Source: Alkalihalobacillus sp. TS-13 (GTDB lineage Bacteria > Bacillota > Bacilli > Bacillales > Fictibacillaceae). From it: DNA of 64,000 nt. Made by a program: the position numbers and the translations under genes. This document shows, one piece after another, positions 13,081 through 26,141 of the stretch (positions within the stretch are counted from its first letter, which is position 1; each line of letters starts with the position of its first letter). Location: the NCBI RefSeq assembly GCF_019720915.1, contig NZ_JAHKSI010000001.1:2976001-3040000 (forward strand). Direction: 5' to 3'. The notes under the pieces were generated by a model. The model did not search any database. It worked only from the letters and a program-made list of their open reading frames with translations, and had not been told where the DNA came from.

Positions 13081-14514
13081 TCAGCTTTGCGTTAAATTGG
13101 AAGGCTTGACATCCTCTGGAATTGGACATGAGTATGGATTTTGTTCTCTGAATGCATTGAATTCCTGTTTAACAGATTCCAGGTCTTCCTTGTTGGTCAG
13201 CACTCTAACTGCAGTAAGCGCCATTGCTTCTGCCGCCCGCAACATACCTTTATGTGCATAGCTGCTGATGCCTTGTGTCGTCATTTGCCAAGTGTGCAAT
13301 GGTGTTCCCAATGCTGAAGTCGATGCGGTCAATTGGGCTGTCGGAACTACCCAGCTTACATCGGATACATCAGTTGATCCCGGAAGAATCTCATTCGTCG
13401 GTTCATATGGCGAGAGGGTATCAGCGAGGAATTTTCCTTCAAATTCACTTCCGTCCCCTTTGTAACCAAACCCTTTCAAAATATCCAAATAACTGTCCTT
13501 TTCACCTTCTGATAGGGTATACCAAAGTTTTTCAGCAAAAGTGATTTCATCCTCGCTCGGTTTTTCGATACCAGTCTCTAGCAGGTTTTCATACAAAATC
13601 TTTTCTAAACTGCGGTTTGGAATATAGTTGGAACATGCTTTGTCGAACTCTATTGCCAGTTCTGTTTCTGTCATCAGTGCGGCACCTTCAGCTATTTTAC
13701 AAACCCGTTTATAAATTTCATCAACCTGCTTGATCTTTGGTGATCGGATTAAATAAAGTACATCTGCCTCTGACTGAATAACGTTCGGGGAAATACCTCC
13801 AGTATTGGTAATTGCATAGTGCATCCGTGCTTCTGGTATGATATGCTCCCGAAGATAGTTGACTCCTACATTCATAAGCTCGACCGCATCCAGTGCACTT
13901 CGCCCGAGGTGTGGCGAGTTTGCTGCATGGGAGGATAATCCCTTAAATCTGAAATAAACTTGATAGTTTGCTAGACTGGAAAGGCTCATGATGCTGTTTA
14001 CCGGGGATGGATGCCAGGTCAGTGCCACGTCCACTCCATCAAAAACACCTTCCCGGACCATGAATGTCTTTCCGGATCCTCCCTCTTCACCAGGACATCC
14101 AAAAAACTTGACGGTACCTGGGAGATCGTTTTCTTCTAAGAATTTTTTGGTGGCGTATGCTGCCGCAAAGGCGCCAGTTCCCAGTAGGTTGTGCCCGCAT
14201 CCGTGACCGACATTTTTCTCTGTCGGCTCATAGGATGTTTTGTTAGGCTCCTGCCCTAAGCCGGACAGTGCATCGAATTCTCCAAGGAATCCGATTACAG
14301 GAGATCCACTACCATAAGATGCGATGAAGGCAGTCTCAATGTTTCCCGCATTTCGTTCAACCTGAAATCCTGCTTTTTCACACTCTGAGGCTAAGAACTT
14401 AGCGGAGTAATATTCTTCAAATCTAGTTTCCGGATGATAGTATACGTATTTACTGATTCTCTCGAAAAGTTCTTTGTTTTCTGCTAGATATGTTTTTGTA
14501 AAGTTGCTAGCCAT
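13081..14514 (-). CDS. abgB: M20 amidohydrolase, AbgB-like
   Basis: Second M20D amidase, 477 residues, matching AbgB length. Motifs are YYHPETRFEEYYSAKFL, FLGEFDALSGLG, GHGCGHNLLGTGA, GCPGEEGGSGKTFM, the lid region RFKGLSSHAANSPHLGRSAL, and C-terminal GSTDVSDVSWVVPT. The start is ATG 14514 preceded by AAGGAGGA. It is the first gene of the abg-like operon and is divergently transcribed from a regulator at 14737, which is therefore the likely controller. Activity on p-aminobenzoyl-glutamate is by family analogy; it may need the AbgA-like partner as a heteromer. Confidence 0.86.
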   Translation of the reverse strand: MASNFTKTYLAENKELFERISKYVYYHPETRFEEYYSAKFLASECEKAGFQVERNAGNIETAFIASYGSGSPVIGFLGEFDALSGLGQEPNKTSYEPTEKNVGHGCGHNLLGTGAFAAAYATKKFLEENDLPGTVKFFGCPGEEGGSGKTFMVREGVFDGVDVALTWHPSPVNSIMSLSSLANYQVYFRFKGLSSHAANSPHLGRSALDAVELMNVGVNYLREHIIPEARMHYAITNTGGISPNVIQSEADVLYLIRSPKIKQVDEIYKRVCKIAEGAALMTETELAIEFDKACSNYIPNRSLEKILYENLLETGIEKPSEDEITFAEKLWYTLSEGEKDSYLDILKGFGYKGDGSEFEGKFLADTLSPYEPTNEILPGSTDVSDVSWVVPTAQLTASTSALGTPLHTWQMTTQGISSYAHKGMLRAAEAMALTAVRVLTNKEDLESVKQEFNAFREQNPYSCPIPEDVKPSNLTQS

Positions 14515-14736
14515 TGTACTCCTCCTTAAGCAGAATAATACAGAATATTCAATAAATTTTTACTTTAATTCACCTATAAGCCTTTAACTATTTAGTCGAC
14601 TTTTTGGTCACCTTTTTGACATGTCGTAAATAAGTCTAATATAGTAGTTGTTGGAATTGCAACAGTTTTCGGAATATTTTATTTTCCCTTTATTTGTTAA
14701 TATAATTAGTGTGGTGCATGAAAGGAGATATCGGCT
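14515..14736. promoter_or_regulatory. Divergent promoter region, abg-like operon and regulator
   Basis: A TATAAT hexamer at 14701-14706 is a good -10 for the plus-strand regulator. Imperfect direct repeats of the type TTTTTGRYCA near 14597-14621 and the imperfect dyad GTTGTTGGAATTGCAAC near 14648-14664 are candidate operator sequences. Which protein binds is inference. Confidence 0.35.
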
Positions 14737-16068
14737 ATGTATAGAATCGGTGTCATAGCTACAAAACAATCGTTGAAATGGATAAAAAAAATCGAACCCT
14801 TCGTAAACGATCAATGCGAGCTTTTTTATATGAGTTACGCTCATCCCTCTGAAATCAAACCTCTTTATTTGAAAAACCATCTTTTTTTTGACGGGATGAT
14901 TTTTAGTGGCCAATTACCTTATGTTTTAATTGAAAAAGAATGTGGAACCTTTCCTGTCCCTACGGTTTATTTCGATGTGGGCCAAAAGGATTTTTATAAA
15001 ACGATCTGTAAAGTGATGGTTCAAGAAAGTCAGTTTGATTTTTCTAGAACGTTGATTGATTTCATTTTTAAGGAAAATCACTACCTAGGATTGAACGATT
15101 TCCTGAATGAACAACAATTTCCTTATCATTTTGGTGAATCACTCGAAGATTACAAATCGGATACGATTTATGAAGAAATGTTCGAAAGGCATCAAACGTT
15201 GTGGGATTCAGGAAAAATAGACCTGTCTTTCACCAGGACCTCCGGCCTGACGGAAAAGCTGGCTGACTACGGTATCAACCACATCGTTATGTTCCCCTCA
15301 GCGGAGTCCATGCTTGAAAAGTTCCATCAACTCATTAAAGAGATCAATATGATTCGGCTGTCAGACAGTCAGATAGTAATGGGGAATATTTCGATTAGAA
15401 AAACGGAAGAGTCACCCAACAATAATCACTTGGAATTACAACGGATCAAAATGAACAAAGCACTGCTGGAATACATTGAAAACGGTGAGTATTCCTTCAT
15501 CATTCAAAAAAACCTGAATCACTTCGATATCATTACATCATATGGGGATTTGAAGGGAGTCACTAATAATTTCACCAGCTGTTCACTTTACGAATTCCTA
15601 AAACAAGAACTACCGTTTTCATTCAACATTGGCTGGGGCATCGGAAATACGATTGATGTTGCCAGGACGAACGCATTGCTTGCCAGCCAGTTGTCAGAAG
15701 CCCGTGAAGAACAAGCTTCATTCATCATTACGGAGGATGAACAAATTATCGGTCCTTTGGGAGAGAGCAATTGTTTAACCGTTTCACACAACTTGGATCC
15801 TGAAATCGAGAAGTTGAGTCAGCAAACAGGTGTAGCTTCTCTAAAAATCAAAAAAATACTAGCAACAATGCAAAAAAGCAACACGAATGAATTTTCCGCG
15901 GATGATTTAGCTGCTTATTTAGGTGTTTCGACACGCAGCACGAATCGGATTTTGAATAAATTGGAGGAAGCCGGTAAAGCCGAGGTTATATATAAAAAGC
16001 AGCAAAAACTACGAGGAAGACCAAAGAAGATATATAGAATAATGTTGTATATCGGAATGACGGATTAG
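14737..16068 (+). CDS. Transcriptional regulator of an unnamed family (copy 1)
   Basis: 443-residue regulator with three visible parts. The N-terminal half begins MYRIGV and contains MIFSGQLPYVLIEKE. A central degenerate cyclase/GGDEF-like or GTP-cyclohydrolase-III-like segment reads FNIGWGIGNTIDVARTNALL. The C-terminal winged helix (about 385-440) reads SADDLAAYLGVSTRSTNRIL followed by RGRPKKIYRI. The start is ATG 14737, nine bases after AAAGGAGA. It diverges from the abgB-abgT-abgA operon and probably controls it. A paralogue at 50349-51641 shares the MYRIGV start, the FSG-LPY motif, the GIG-G-T-----NALLA motif and the RGRP-K-YR end. I do not know a published name. No catalytic GGDEF signature remains, so the middle domain more likely binds a ligand. 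Confidence 0.75.
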   Translation: MYRIGVIATKQSLKWIKKIEPFVNDQCELFYMSYAHPSEIKPLYLKNHLFFDGMIFSGQLPYVLIEKECGTFPVPTVYFDVGQKDFYKTICKVMVQESQFDFSRTLIDFIFKENHYLGLNDFLNEQQFPYHFGESLEDYKSDTIYEEMFERHQTLWDSGKIDLSFTRTSGLTEKLADYGINHIVMFPSAESMLEKFHQLIKEINMIRLSDSQIVMGNISIRKTEESPNNNHLELQRIKMNKALLEYIENGEYSFIIQKNLNHFDIITSYGDLKGVTNNFTSCSLYEFLKQELPFSFNIGWGIGNTIDVARTNALLASQLSEAREEQASFIITEDEQIIGPLGESNCLTVSHNLDPEIEKLSQQTGVASLKIKKILATMQKSNTNEFSADDLAAYLGVSTRSTNRILNKLEEAGKAEVIYKKQQKLRGRPKKIYRIMLYIGMTD

Positions 16069-16177
16069 ATTTAGGTCGATATAGTGATATTAGATCGGAT
16101 CGACAATGGAAATAAGCAAAACTTTAATATGAAGTAACAAAAAAACCTTGGCTAGCCTATGATTTGATAATACAAAA

Positions 16178-16205
16178 CTGCCACAGCAACATTCTGCTGT
16201 GGCAG
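16178..16205 (-). terminator. Terminator of the GH92 gene
   Basis: An 11-bp perfect stem, CTGCCACAGCA with TGCTGTGGCAG, is followed by TTTTGT on the minus strand, 16 bases after the GH92 stop codon. Confidence 0.85.
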
Positions 16206-16221
16206 CCTAAAACCTATCAAT

Positions 16222-19200
16222 CTATTTAATTGTATTTTCGTTATATAGTTTGTCGATCTGTTCGGCGGTCAAGGCTTCCTTATATACATTCACTTCATCG
16301 ACTATGCCTTTCATCTGAAGTCCCGAAGGGTTCCAAGGGGCGCCGCCGATGATCAATGGGTTGTCATTCGGCTTGATCGAGGCTGTTCCCGCTGGTACAT
16401 TGGCGATCTCTTTTCCATTCACATAGCCGATGATCCGGCCATCCTTTTTCCAGGTCATCGCTAAATGTGCCCACTCCCCAGCTGGAATTTCGCCTTGATT
16501 GAATGAATAGCGTCCATTCTCAGCCCAGAGTTCCGGGTAAAGGCCTTTATTGACCCCAAGCACATACCCATCGCCGATGTTCGTCTTACCGATGATTTTT
16601 TGATCGGACTCAGGATCTTCAAGATTGACCCACAAGCCGATCGTCAGTTCATCCCCGCCATCCAACAGCTCATTGGACGGAACTTCGATCCACCCGCCAT
16701 CCAGTTCGACGGCTTTGCCGAACTTTCCATCTACAAAGGCGGTATTTCCAGACAGTTCACCGTCATGTCCATATGGCGAGTGATCTTTTACTGTACCATC
16801 ATTCTCTTCATCAAACTTCAAGGCCAATACAGGCTCATCACGGTACAATGCCTTCAGCGTCCCAGTCAAATCATTCAGCTTCACCTCATGGATGCCGAGC
16901 TCCACATCTTGAACCGTAAAGGACACCGTTTCACTTTCTCCTGCTTTTAATTTAATCGATTTCGATTCGGCAAGTTCACCGTCAAAAGAAAAATCGAGTT
17001 CTTTTTCGCCTTCCATCGAACCGATATTGGAGACCTCAGCTGAGATGGTGGCATCTTCCCCAGGATCAACCTGACCAGTTACAAGGTTCGATAGTTCGAA
17101 GACCGGTACTTGTTGCACTTCCCCATCATAAGACCAATCTCCCGGTTGTCCGCTTTTACCGAATCGAGTGATGCATTCGATCCATGCATTACCATCTGCG
17201 TTCAACTGTTCTTTGGCGTCCTCTGCAATGTGGCCCGGTTTTTTCTTGTTCATCAACTTCAAGAAGTCTTCTGAATGCTTCGCTGCCTGATCGAAGTGTT
17301 CTTTTTCAAGATGTTTTCCAATCTGCTTCAATTTTTCATCAAGCTGCTTTTTCAACGTGCCATCAATCTTGCCATCTTCAACGAAAGATTGATAGATTCC
17401 CTCGAATTCCTTGAATGTTTTGTTTATATCGTCAAACCCGAGAAGTTCGATCTCCGCCAATGAAGTAGAAGAAGCTCCCTGGTTATCCTTTATGATCAAG
17501 CGATAATATGCATACTTACCAGGATTCTCGATTTCAAATGGTTTGGTGAACTTCCGCCATTTGAAGTCCTCATCCGTCCTTTCATCAAGGATGGTCCAGT
17601 CGTTTCCATCCTTCGATCCAATCAGAACCCAGTTTTTCGGATCCTGCTTTTTGTCATCACCCGACGTAAGCGTGTACATAAGCGCTTTTTCAGACTGATC
17701 CTTAAAATGATATTGGATCCATGGGCGCTGGCTCTCGAAAGTCAAACTGGTTCGAGAGGAGTTGTCGAATAAAGTTTTCGCAACACCTTCATCACTATGA
17801 ATGGACGTTCCTTCCGCCTTATCCGTCAGATCTTCCATTGGATCAGGGAGAATAGTTGAACCATCAGTAGAAAGGTCCGTCAATGAATCTAGAAGAGCTT
17901 TCTTCCCTGTTCCCCATTTAGACGGTTCTGGTCCCATTTCAAAGTCCAATGTCGCCCCTTCCGCAAGCATGTCATGAGAAATGGAGAGCTTTTCATATGC
18001 CTTCCCATTCACTTTCAGGCTTTGCACATAGTTGTTCTTATCGCTCACTTCCGGTGCTCGGATAACGATGTCTTTCCCGTTTTCAAGATGAATCGTCATT
18101 TTCTCAAAGTAAGGTGCACCGATCGCATACTCCGGAAGCCCCATTTGGAGAGGATAGAATCCAGCAGCACTAAAGAGGTACCACGCAGACATTTCGCCGT
18201 TATCCTCATCGCCTGGATACCCCTGTCCGATTTCACTGCCAAGGTAAAGACGTGACAGGACTTCACGTACCTTTTCCTGTGTCTTCCACGGTTGGCTAAC
18301 GTAATTGTACATATACGGAATGTGATGGGATGGCTGGTTGCTGTGTCCGTACATGCCCATCCTTACATCCCTTGCCTCACGCATTTCATGGATGACACCG
18401 CCGTAATGGCCAGGATGCAGCGCTGTTTCTGGAGTGGAGAAGAACTGATCAAGTTTATCAGCCAATCCATCTCTGCCGCCATAGAGATTGGCGAGCCCTT
18501 GTCCATCCTGAGGGACATGGAATGCCATGTTCCAGGCGTTCGTTTCCGTATAATCGCCGCCCCATTCCTCAGGATCATAGTCCTCAGGGGTCGATAGCCA
18601 TTCACCAGTTGGCTCTTTCCCCATGAAGAATTCGACATCCGGATTAAACATGTTCACGTAATTTTTCGCTCGGTTGATATAGTATTCGTAATCCGTCTTC
18701 AACTGTTCATTGGACGGATCCTTTTCAGAAAGTGCTTTTGCCATATTGGCGATGGCGTAATCATTGATATACCCATCCATCGCCCACGACATGCCTTCAC
18801 CTGTCGTGTTACTCGTGTACCCATCGAATATGGAGGTTGCTAACCCTTTCCGGCCGACACTCGCATCTTCACTATAGACGGCCGCGTTTTTCAATGCGGA
18901 ATCATAGAATGCGTCGACATCAAAATTTCGGACACCTTTCAAATACGCATCTGCAAAGGCAACATCGGAGCTCGTCCCGACCATCAAGTTGGCATAACCA
19001 GGAGAAGACCATCTCGAGATCCAGCCGCCATCTTTATATTGCTGGACGAACCCATCGATCATTTCCCCTGCTTGTGCCGGGGTGAACAGGGTGTATGCAG
19101 GCCAGGAGGTCCGATACGTATCCCAGAAACCATTGTTGATGTACGGTTTTCCTTCTACAATCTTTGCTCCTGTTTCTGTAGGTGTGTTTTCCCCGGTCGC

Positions 19201-21348
19201 ACTTGAAAAAGGACTGGCATATTTGTATTCCGGAGCATCCTCTGTCCCTGTGTTTTCATACCCGATATTCGGATATAAGAAAAGGCGATACATGTTGGAA
19301 TAGAGGGTTACAAGCTCCTCTTCACTTGCGCCTTCTACTTCGATGATGCCCAGTTTGTCATTCCAAAGTTCTCCGGCACGTTTTTTCAAATCGTCAAATT
19401 GGTCGTCTTCTTTAATATCCTGTGCCAGGTTCTTTTTGGCCTGGTCGACACTCAGCAATGACGTCGCGATTTTCATCGTCACGGTTTTATCGTCATCGGA
19501 TGTATCAAAACGGAAGAAACCTGACACATTGTCTCTTCCCTCGCCCGTCAATTTGCCGCTTTCGACGACAGGTTGATCAAACTCTGCATAGACGAACATC
19601 CTTGTCGCCCCTGCAGACAGACCGCTTCGAACGTCTGTAAAACCAGAGACGCTCTGGTTGTCCGGGTTAAGCGAAAGACCGCCATTATTGTTCACATTGT
19701 CGAAGATCAAGTTTGATGTATCACCTGTAAATGTGAATCGGAACATCGCCGCACGATTAGTCGGTGTCATCTCCGTCTTGATGCCATTTTCAAACGTGAC
19801 GTCATAATAATGCGGTTTCGCGATTTCATTCTCATGCTTGAACGCGAGTGCCCGCTCTTTACGATCAGCTGATGGCTCCTCCGCGGTTGAAGGCATCACC
19901 TGGAACGTCTGACGGTCCCCCATCCAAGGGCTTGTTTCATGGCTCAGTGAAAACGCCTGGATTTCCGGCAGATTGTCGCTGTTGTTCGACTGCTGGTAAC
20001 TATACAACCAGCTCGTCGTACCTGCATTCGTCACCGGAGCCCAGAAGTTGAAACCATGGGGCACCGCAACAGCAGGAAAATTGTTCCCTCTTGAAAAAGT
20101 CGAATTGGAATTGGTCCCGCGCAAGATATTGACATAATCCACAGGACTTTCATAGGTTTCTTGATCAGGATTGTCATCGATTTTGATATCGTCGATCGAT
20201 CCTTTGAACACCCCGGGTCCTTCACCTTTATCATAGGCTACAAGGATCCGGTCGATCGTTTTCCCTTCTGCCACCTCACCTATGGAAGCACGCTTGACGT
20301 TCCATTGATTCGAATAAAGGGTTTTTGATTCCCCCTGTGCCTGCGGGTTCAATTTTACGCCATGCTGGTCGCGGGCATCGAAATCGCTCAGATAGGTACC
20401 ATCTGTGAATGCAAGATCTACTGTTACATACGTACTCGAATAATCGAGATGATCCTTATCAGCGAATTGCGGGTGGATCATATAGGAAAGGACGGTTTCC
20501 GGTTCCACCTTGATGTTGACATCGACGATTTTATTGTAGGAATAAGCTCGGCCATCCGCTTCATGCTTTCCTTCATACGTCAATGCCTTCTTACCTGTCC
20601 AGCCGACATTCGTTTTTCCAGTGTAACTGTTCGCTGGTCCCTCTCCCAGTTCCGTCGTCATATGGTCAGAGGTTTCTGGTGGAGGCGCATCGATCCCGTT
20701 TGACAAAGCGATTTCCGCCAATTGTGTGAGCCCGTCCCCAGCATTTTCCGTGATATCGAATTTGTAATAGGTATAGCTGTTTTCATTCTCGAATTCATAG
20801 ATTTTGCGCTCAAAACGATTTTCAAAACTTTCGTTGGACCGGCTGTCGATTTCTGTCCAATCTTCGCCGTCATTGGAGCCATAAAGCTTCCAATTCTTCG
20901 GGTCCCTGCCCTGTGCATCATTTGCTGATGTGAAGGCATACTTCACGAGATTGACCGGTTCAGGGAACTTGAACTGAAGCCAGGCAGTCGGTTCGAAGGC
21001 AAGCCATTTCGTTTGATCGCTTCTGTCGATCAAGTTGGCTGCAATTTCATTCGGAGGATTGCTCGCACTAGCTGTAACTTCCTCTACCTGGTCCGTGATA
21101 TCCCCCTGAATCGTGTCATAAGGGACGTACCCACTCACTCCAGAGGACTTTTCATCCCCGGAAGGATCGATTTCGACCGTATTTTCCCAAGTCAATTGAG
21201 GTTCGCCTTCTTCAAAAGAGGTGAAGAAATCTGCCCCGGTGTCTTCCTCAGCTGAAGCGTCCTGCCCGCTGGAAAATGAAAACATCGGGATCAGCAAGCT
21301 GAAACATAATAAGACTGAAAAGAAATTCGAAAAAGATTTTTTCCTCAT
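16222..21348 (-). CDS. Secreted multidomain GH92 alpha-mannosidase
   Basis: 1708-residue extracellular enzyme that removes alpha-linked mannose, probably exo-alpha-1,2-mannosidase. It has a signal peptide (about 1-33), a first F5/8-type C (discoidin) domain at about 75-218, GH92 N-terminal beta domain from about 404, and the (alpha/alpha)6 domain to about 1130. The family signature GFWDTYRTSWP is near 739 and GDEDNGEMSAWY near 1050, with the ED pair typical of GH92. These are followed by a second discoidin domain (about 1173-1301), a helical FIMAH-like segment (about 1315-1390), a CARDB-like beta domain (about 1419-1505) and a C-terminal LamG-like domain (about 1508-1700). The start is ATG 21348 after GGGAGG. 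It lies 82 bases downstream of a GH2 gene, probably in one transcript, suggesting attack on mixed galactose/mannose glycans. Confidence 0.93.
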   Translation of the reverse strand: MRKKSFSNFFSVLLCFSLLIPMFSFSSGQDASAEEDTGADFFTSFEEGEPQLTWENTVEIDPSGDEKSSGVSGYVPYDTIQGDITDQVEEVTASASNPPNEIAANLIDRSDQTKWLAFEPTAWLQFKFPEPVNLVKYAFTSANDAQGRDPKNWKLYGSNDGEDWTEIDSRSNESFENRFERKIYEFENENSYTYYKFDITENAGDGLTQLAEIALSNGIDAPPPETSDHMTTELGEGPANSYTGKTNVGWTGKKALTYEGKHEADGRAYSYNKIVDVNIKVEPETVLSYMIHPQFADKDHLDYSSTYVTVDLAFTDGTYLSDFDARDQHGVKLNPQAQGESKTLYSNQWNVKRASIGEVAEGKTIDRILVAYDKGEGPGVFKGSIDDIKIDDNPDQETYESPVDYVNILRGTNSNSTFSRGNNFPAVAVPHGFNFWAPVTNAGTTSWLYSYQQSNNSDNLPEIQAFSLSHETSPWMGDRQTFQVMPSTAEEPSADRKERALAFKHENEIAKPHYYDVTFENGIKTEMTPTNRAAMFRFTFTGDTSNLIFDNVNNNGGLSLNPDNQSVSGFTDVRSGLSAGATRMFVYAEFDQPVVESGKLTGEGRDNVSGFFRFDTSDDDKTVTMKIATSLLSVDQAKKNLAQDIKEDDQFDDLKKRAGELWNDKLGIIEVEGASEEELVTLYSNMYRLFLYPNIGYENTGTEDAPEYKYASPFSSATGENTPTETGAKIVEGKPYINNGFWDTYRTSWPAYTLFTPAQAGEMIDGFVQQYKDGGWISRWSSPGYANLMVGTSSDVAFADAYLKGVRNFDVDAFYDSALKNAAVYSEDASVGRKGLATSIFDGYTSNTTGEGMSWAMDGYINDYAIANMAKALSEKDPSNEQLKTDYEYYINRAKNYVNMFNPDVEFFMGKEPTGEWLSTPEDYDPEEWGGDYTETNAWNMAFHVPQDGQGLANLYGGRDGLADKLDQFFSTPETALHPGHYGGVIHEMREARDVRMGMYGHSNQPSHHIPYMYNYVSQPWKTQEKVREVLSRLYLGSEIGQGYPGDEDNGEMSAWYLFSAAGFYPLQMGLPEYAIGAPYFEKMTIHLENGKDIVIRAPEVSDKNNYVQSLKVNGKAYEKLSISHDMLAEGATLDFEMGPEPSKWGTGKKALLDSLTDLSTDGSTILPDPMEDLTDKAEGTSIHSDEGVAKTLFDNSSRTSLTFESQRPWIQYHFKDQSEKALMYTLTSGDDKKQDPKNWVLIGSKDGNDWTILDERTDEDFKWRKFTKPFEIENPGKYAYYRLIIKDNQGASSTSLAEIELLGFDDINKTFKEFEGIYQSFVEDGKIDGTLKKQLDEKLKQIGKHLEKEHFDQAAKHSEDFLKLMNKKKPGHIAEDAKEQLNADGNAWIECITRFGKSGQPGDWSYDGEVQQVPVFELSNLVTGQVDPGEDATISAEVSNIGSMEGEKELDFSFDGELAESKSIKLKAGESETVSFTVQDVELGIHEVKLNDLTGTLKALYRDEPVLALKFDEENDGTVKDHSPYGHDGELSGNTAFVDGKFGKAVELDGGWIEVPSNELLDGGDELTIGLWVNLEDPESDQKIIGKTNIGDGYVLGVNKGLYPELWAENGRYSFNQGEIPAGEWAHLAMTWKKDGRIIGYVNGKEIANVPAGTASIKPNDNPLIIGGAPWNPSGLQMKGIVDEVNVYKEALTAEQIDKLYNENTIK

Positions 21349-21394
21349 CTTAACCTCCCAGAAAGATTTCGTCTTAAAAATCTATACTACTTTT

Positions 21395-21417
21395 GGGGCT
21401 GCTTAAGTGGCAGCCCC
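21395..21417. repeat. Intergenic hairpin between GH2 gene 2 and GH92 gene
   Basis: Stem GGGGCTGC with GCAGCCCC and a 7-base loop, in the 82-base gap. There is no T run on the minus strand, so it is unlikely to be a full terminator; it may attenuate, process or stabilise the operon mRNA. Confidence 0.5.
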
Positions 21418-21430
21418 TCACATTTCAGGT

Positions 21431-25624
<4,194 letters not shown>

Positions 25625-25680
25625 TTACCTCCTTGATTTGTAATGAAGAAACGCAATAAAGTCTGCACACCCCCATGACT

Positions 25681-25707
25681 TAGTTAATAAAATTAATTTA
25701 TAAAGTA
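25681..25707. promoter_or_regulatory. 27-bp imperfect dyad operator upstream of GH2 gene 2
   Basis: TAGTTAATAAA-N5-TTTATAAAGTA: nine of eleven half-site positions are symmetric, with the same spacing and right-half sequence class as the perfect dyad at 4212-4238. It sits 60 bases upstream of the GTG start. One regulator probably controls both GH2 genes. Confidence 0.55.
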
Positions 25708-25937
25708 GATTCATGTTGTCCAATTTTCGTTTGTACTCCATTATCCTACTTTGAAATCATTCAGTAAAATCGACATTTCTTTCGCTGCTCATGCACGTTT
25801 ATACGACTAATTACCCAGTTTCCCTATATAATGATGTCGAATTTTGTATGGTTTTCCGGATACTTGCAAGTTAAACACAACGTATTTCCTGTTTATTTAA
25901 AAAGAGCTAATCATTTACGTATTGATGACAAAAAAGC

Positions 25938-26140
25938 CGCAAGTAGGATGTTAAACACAATTGTTCAACATCCTACTTGCGACAAGAATCGGTAGGAGAA
26001 AGACTATAGTCCGCTTTCCTTTTTCGACATTCTTTCGTGCCAGGCACCATTCGAAACCTCATGCTACACAAGACTCCTGAAATGGTGCCTGGCACCGTAG
26101 TGTTTAGAAAAAACTAAAGGAAGCATGAGAACCGTCCCCA
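25938..26140 (-). repeat. Composite intergenic repeat, copy C, including terminator hairpin
   Basis: It is made of (a) a 15-bp perfect hairpin at 25938-25952/25967-25981, followed on the minus strand by CTTTTTT, the terminator of the PTS gene; (b) the shared block GACTATAGTCC then CTTTTTCGACA; (c) inverted arms GTGCCAGGCACCATT at 26037-26051 and 26081-26095; (d) the shared block GGAAGCATGAGAACCGTCC. Blocks b and d recur at 33103-33238, and in degraded form at 44830-44962. The rest of the gap back to the GH2 gene (25708-25937) holds nothing recognised. Confidence 0.7.
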
Positions 26141-26141
26141 A

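Noticed and set aside
21395-21417. Hairpin as a terminator between GH2 gene 2 and GH92
   Set aside because: On the minus strand it is followed by CAAAAG, not a T run, so the two genes may still be one transcript.
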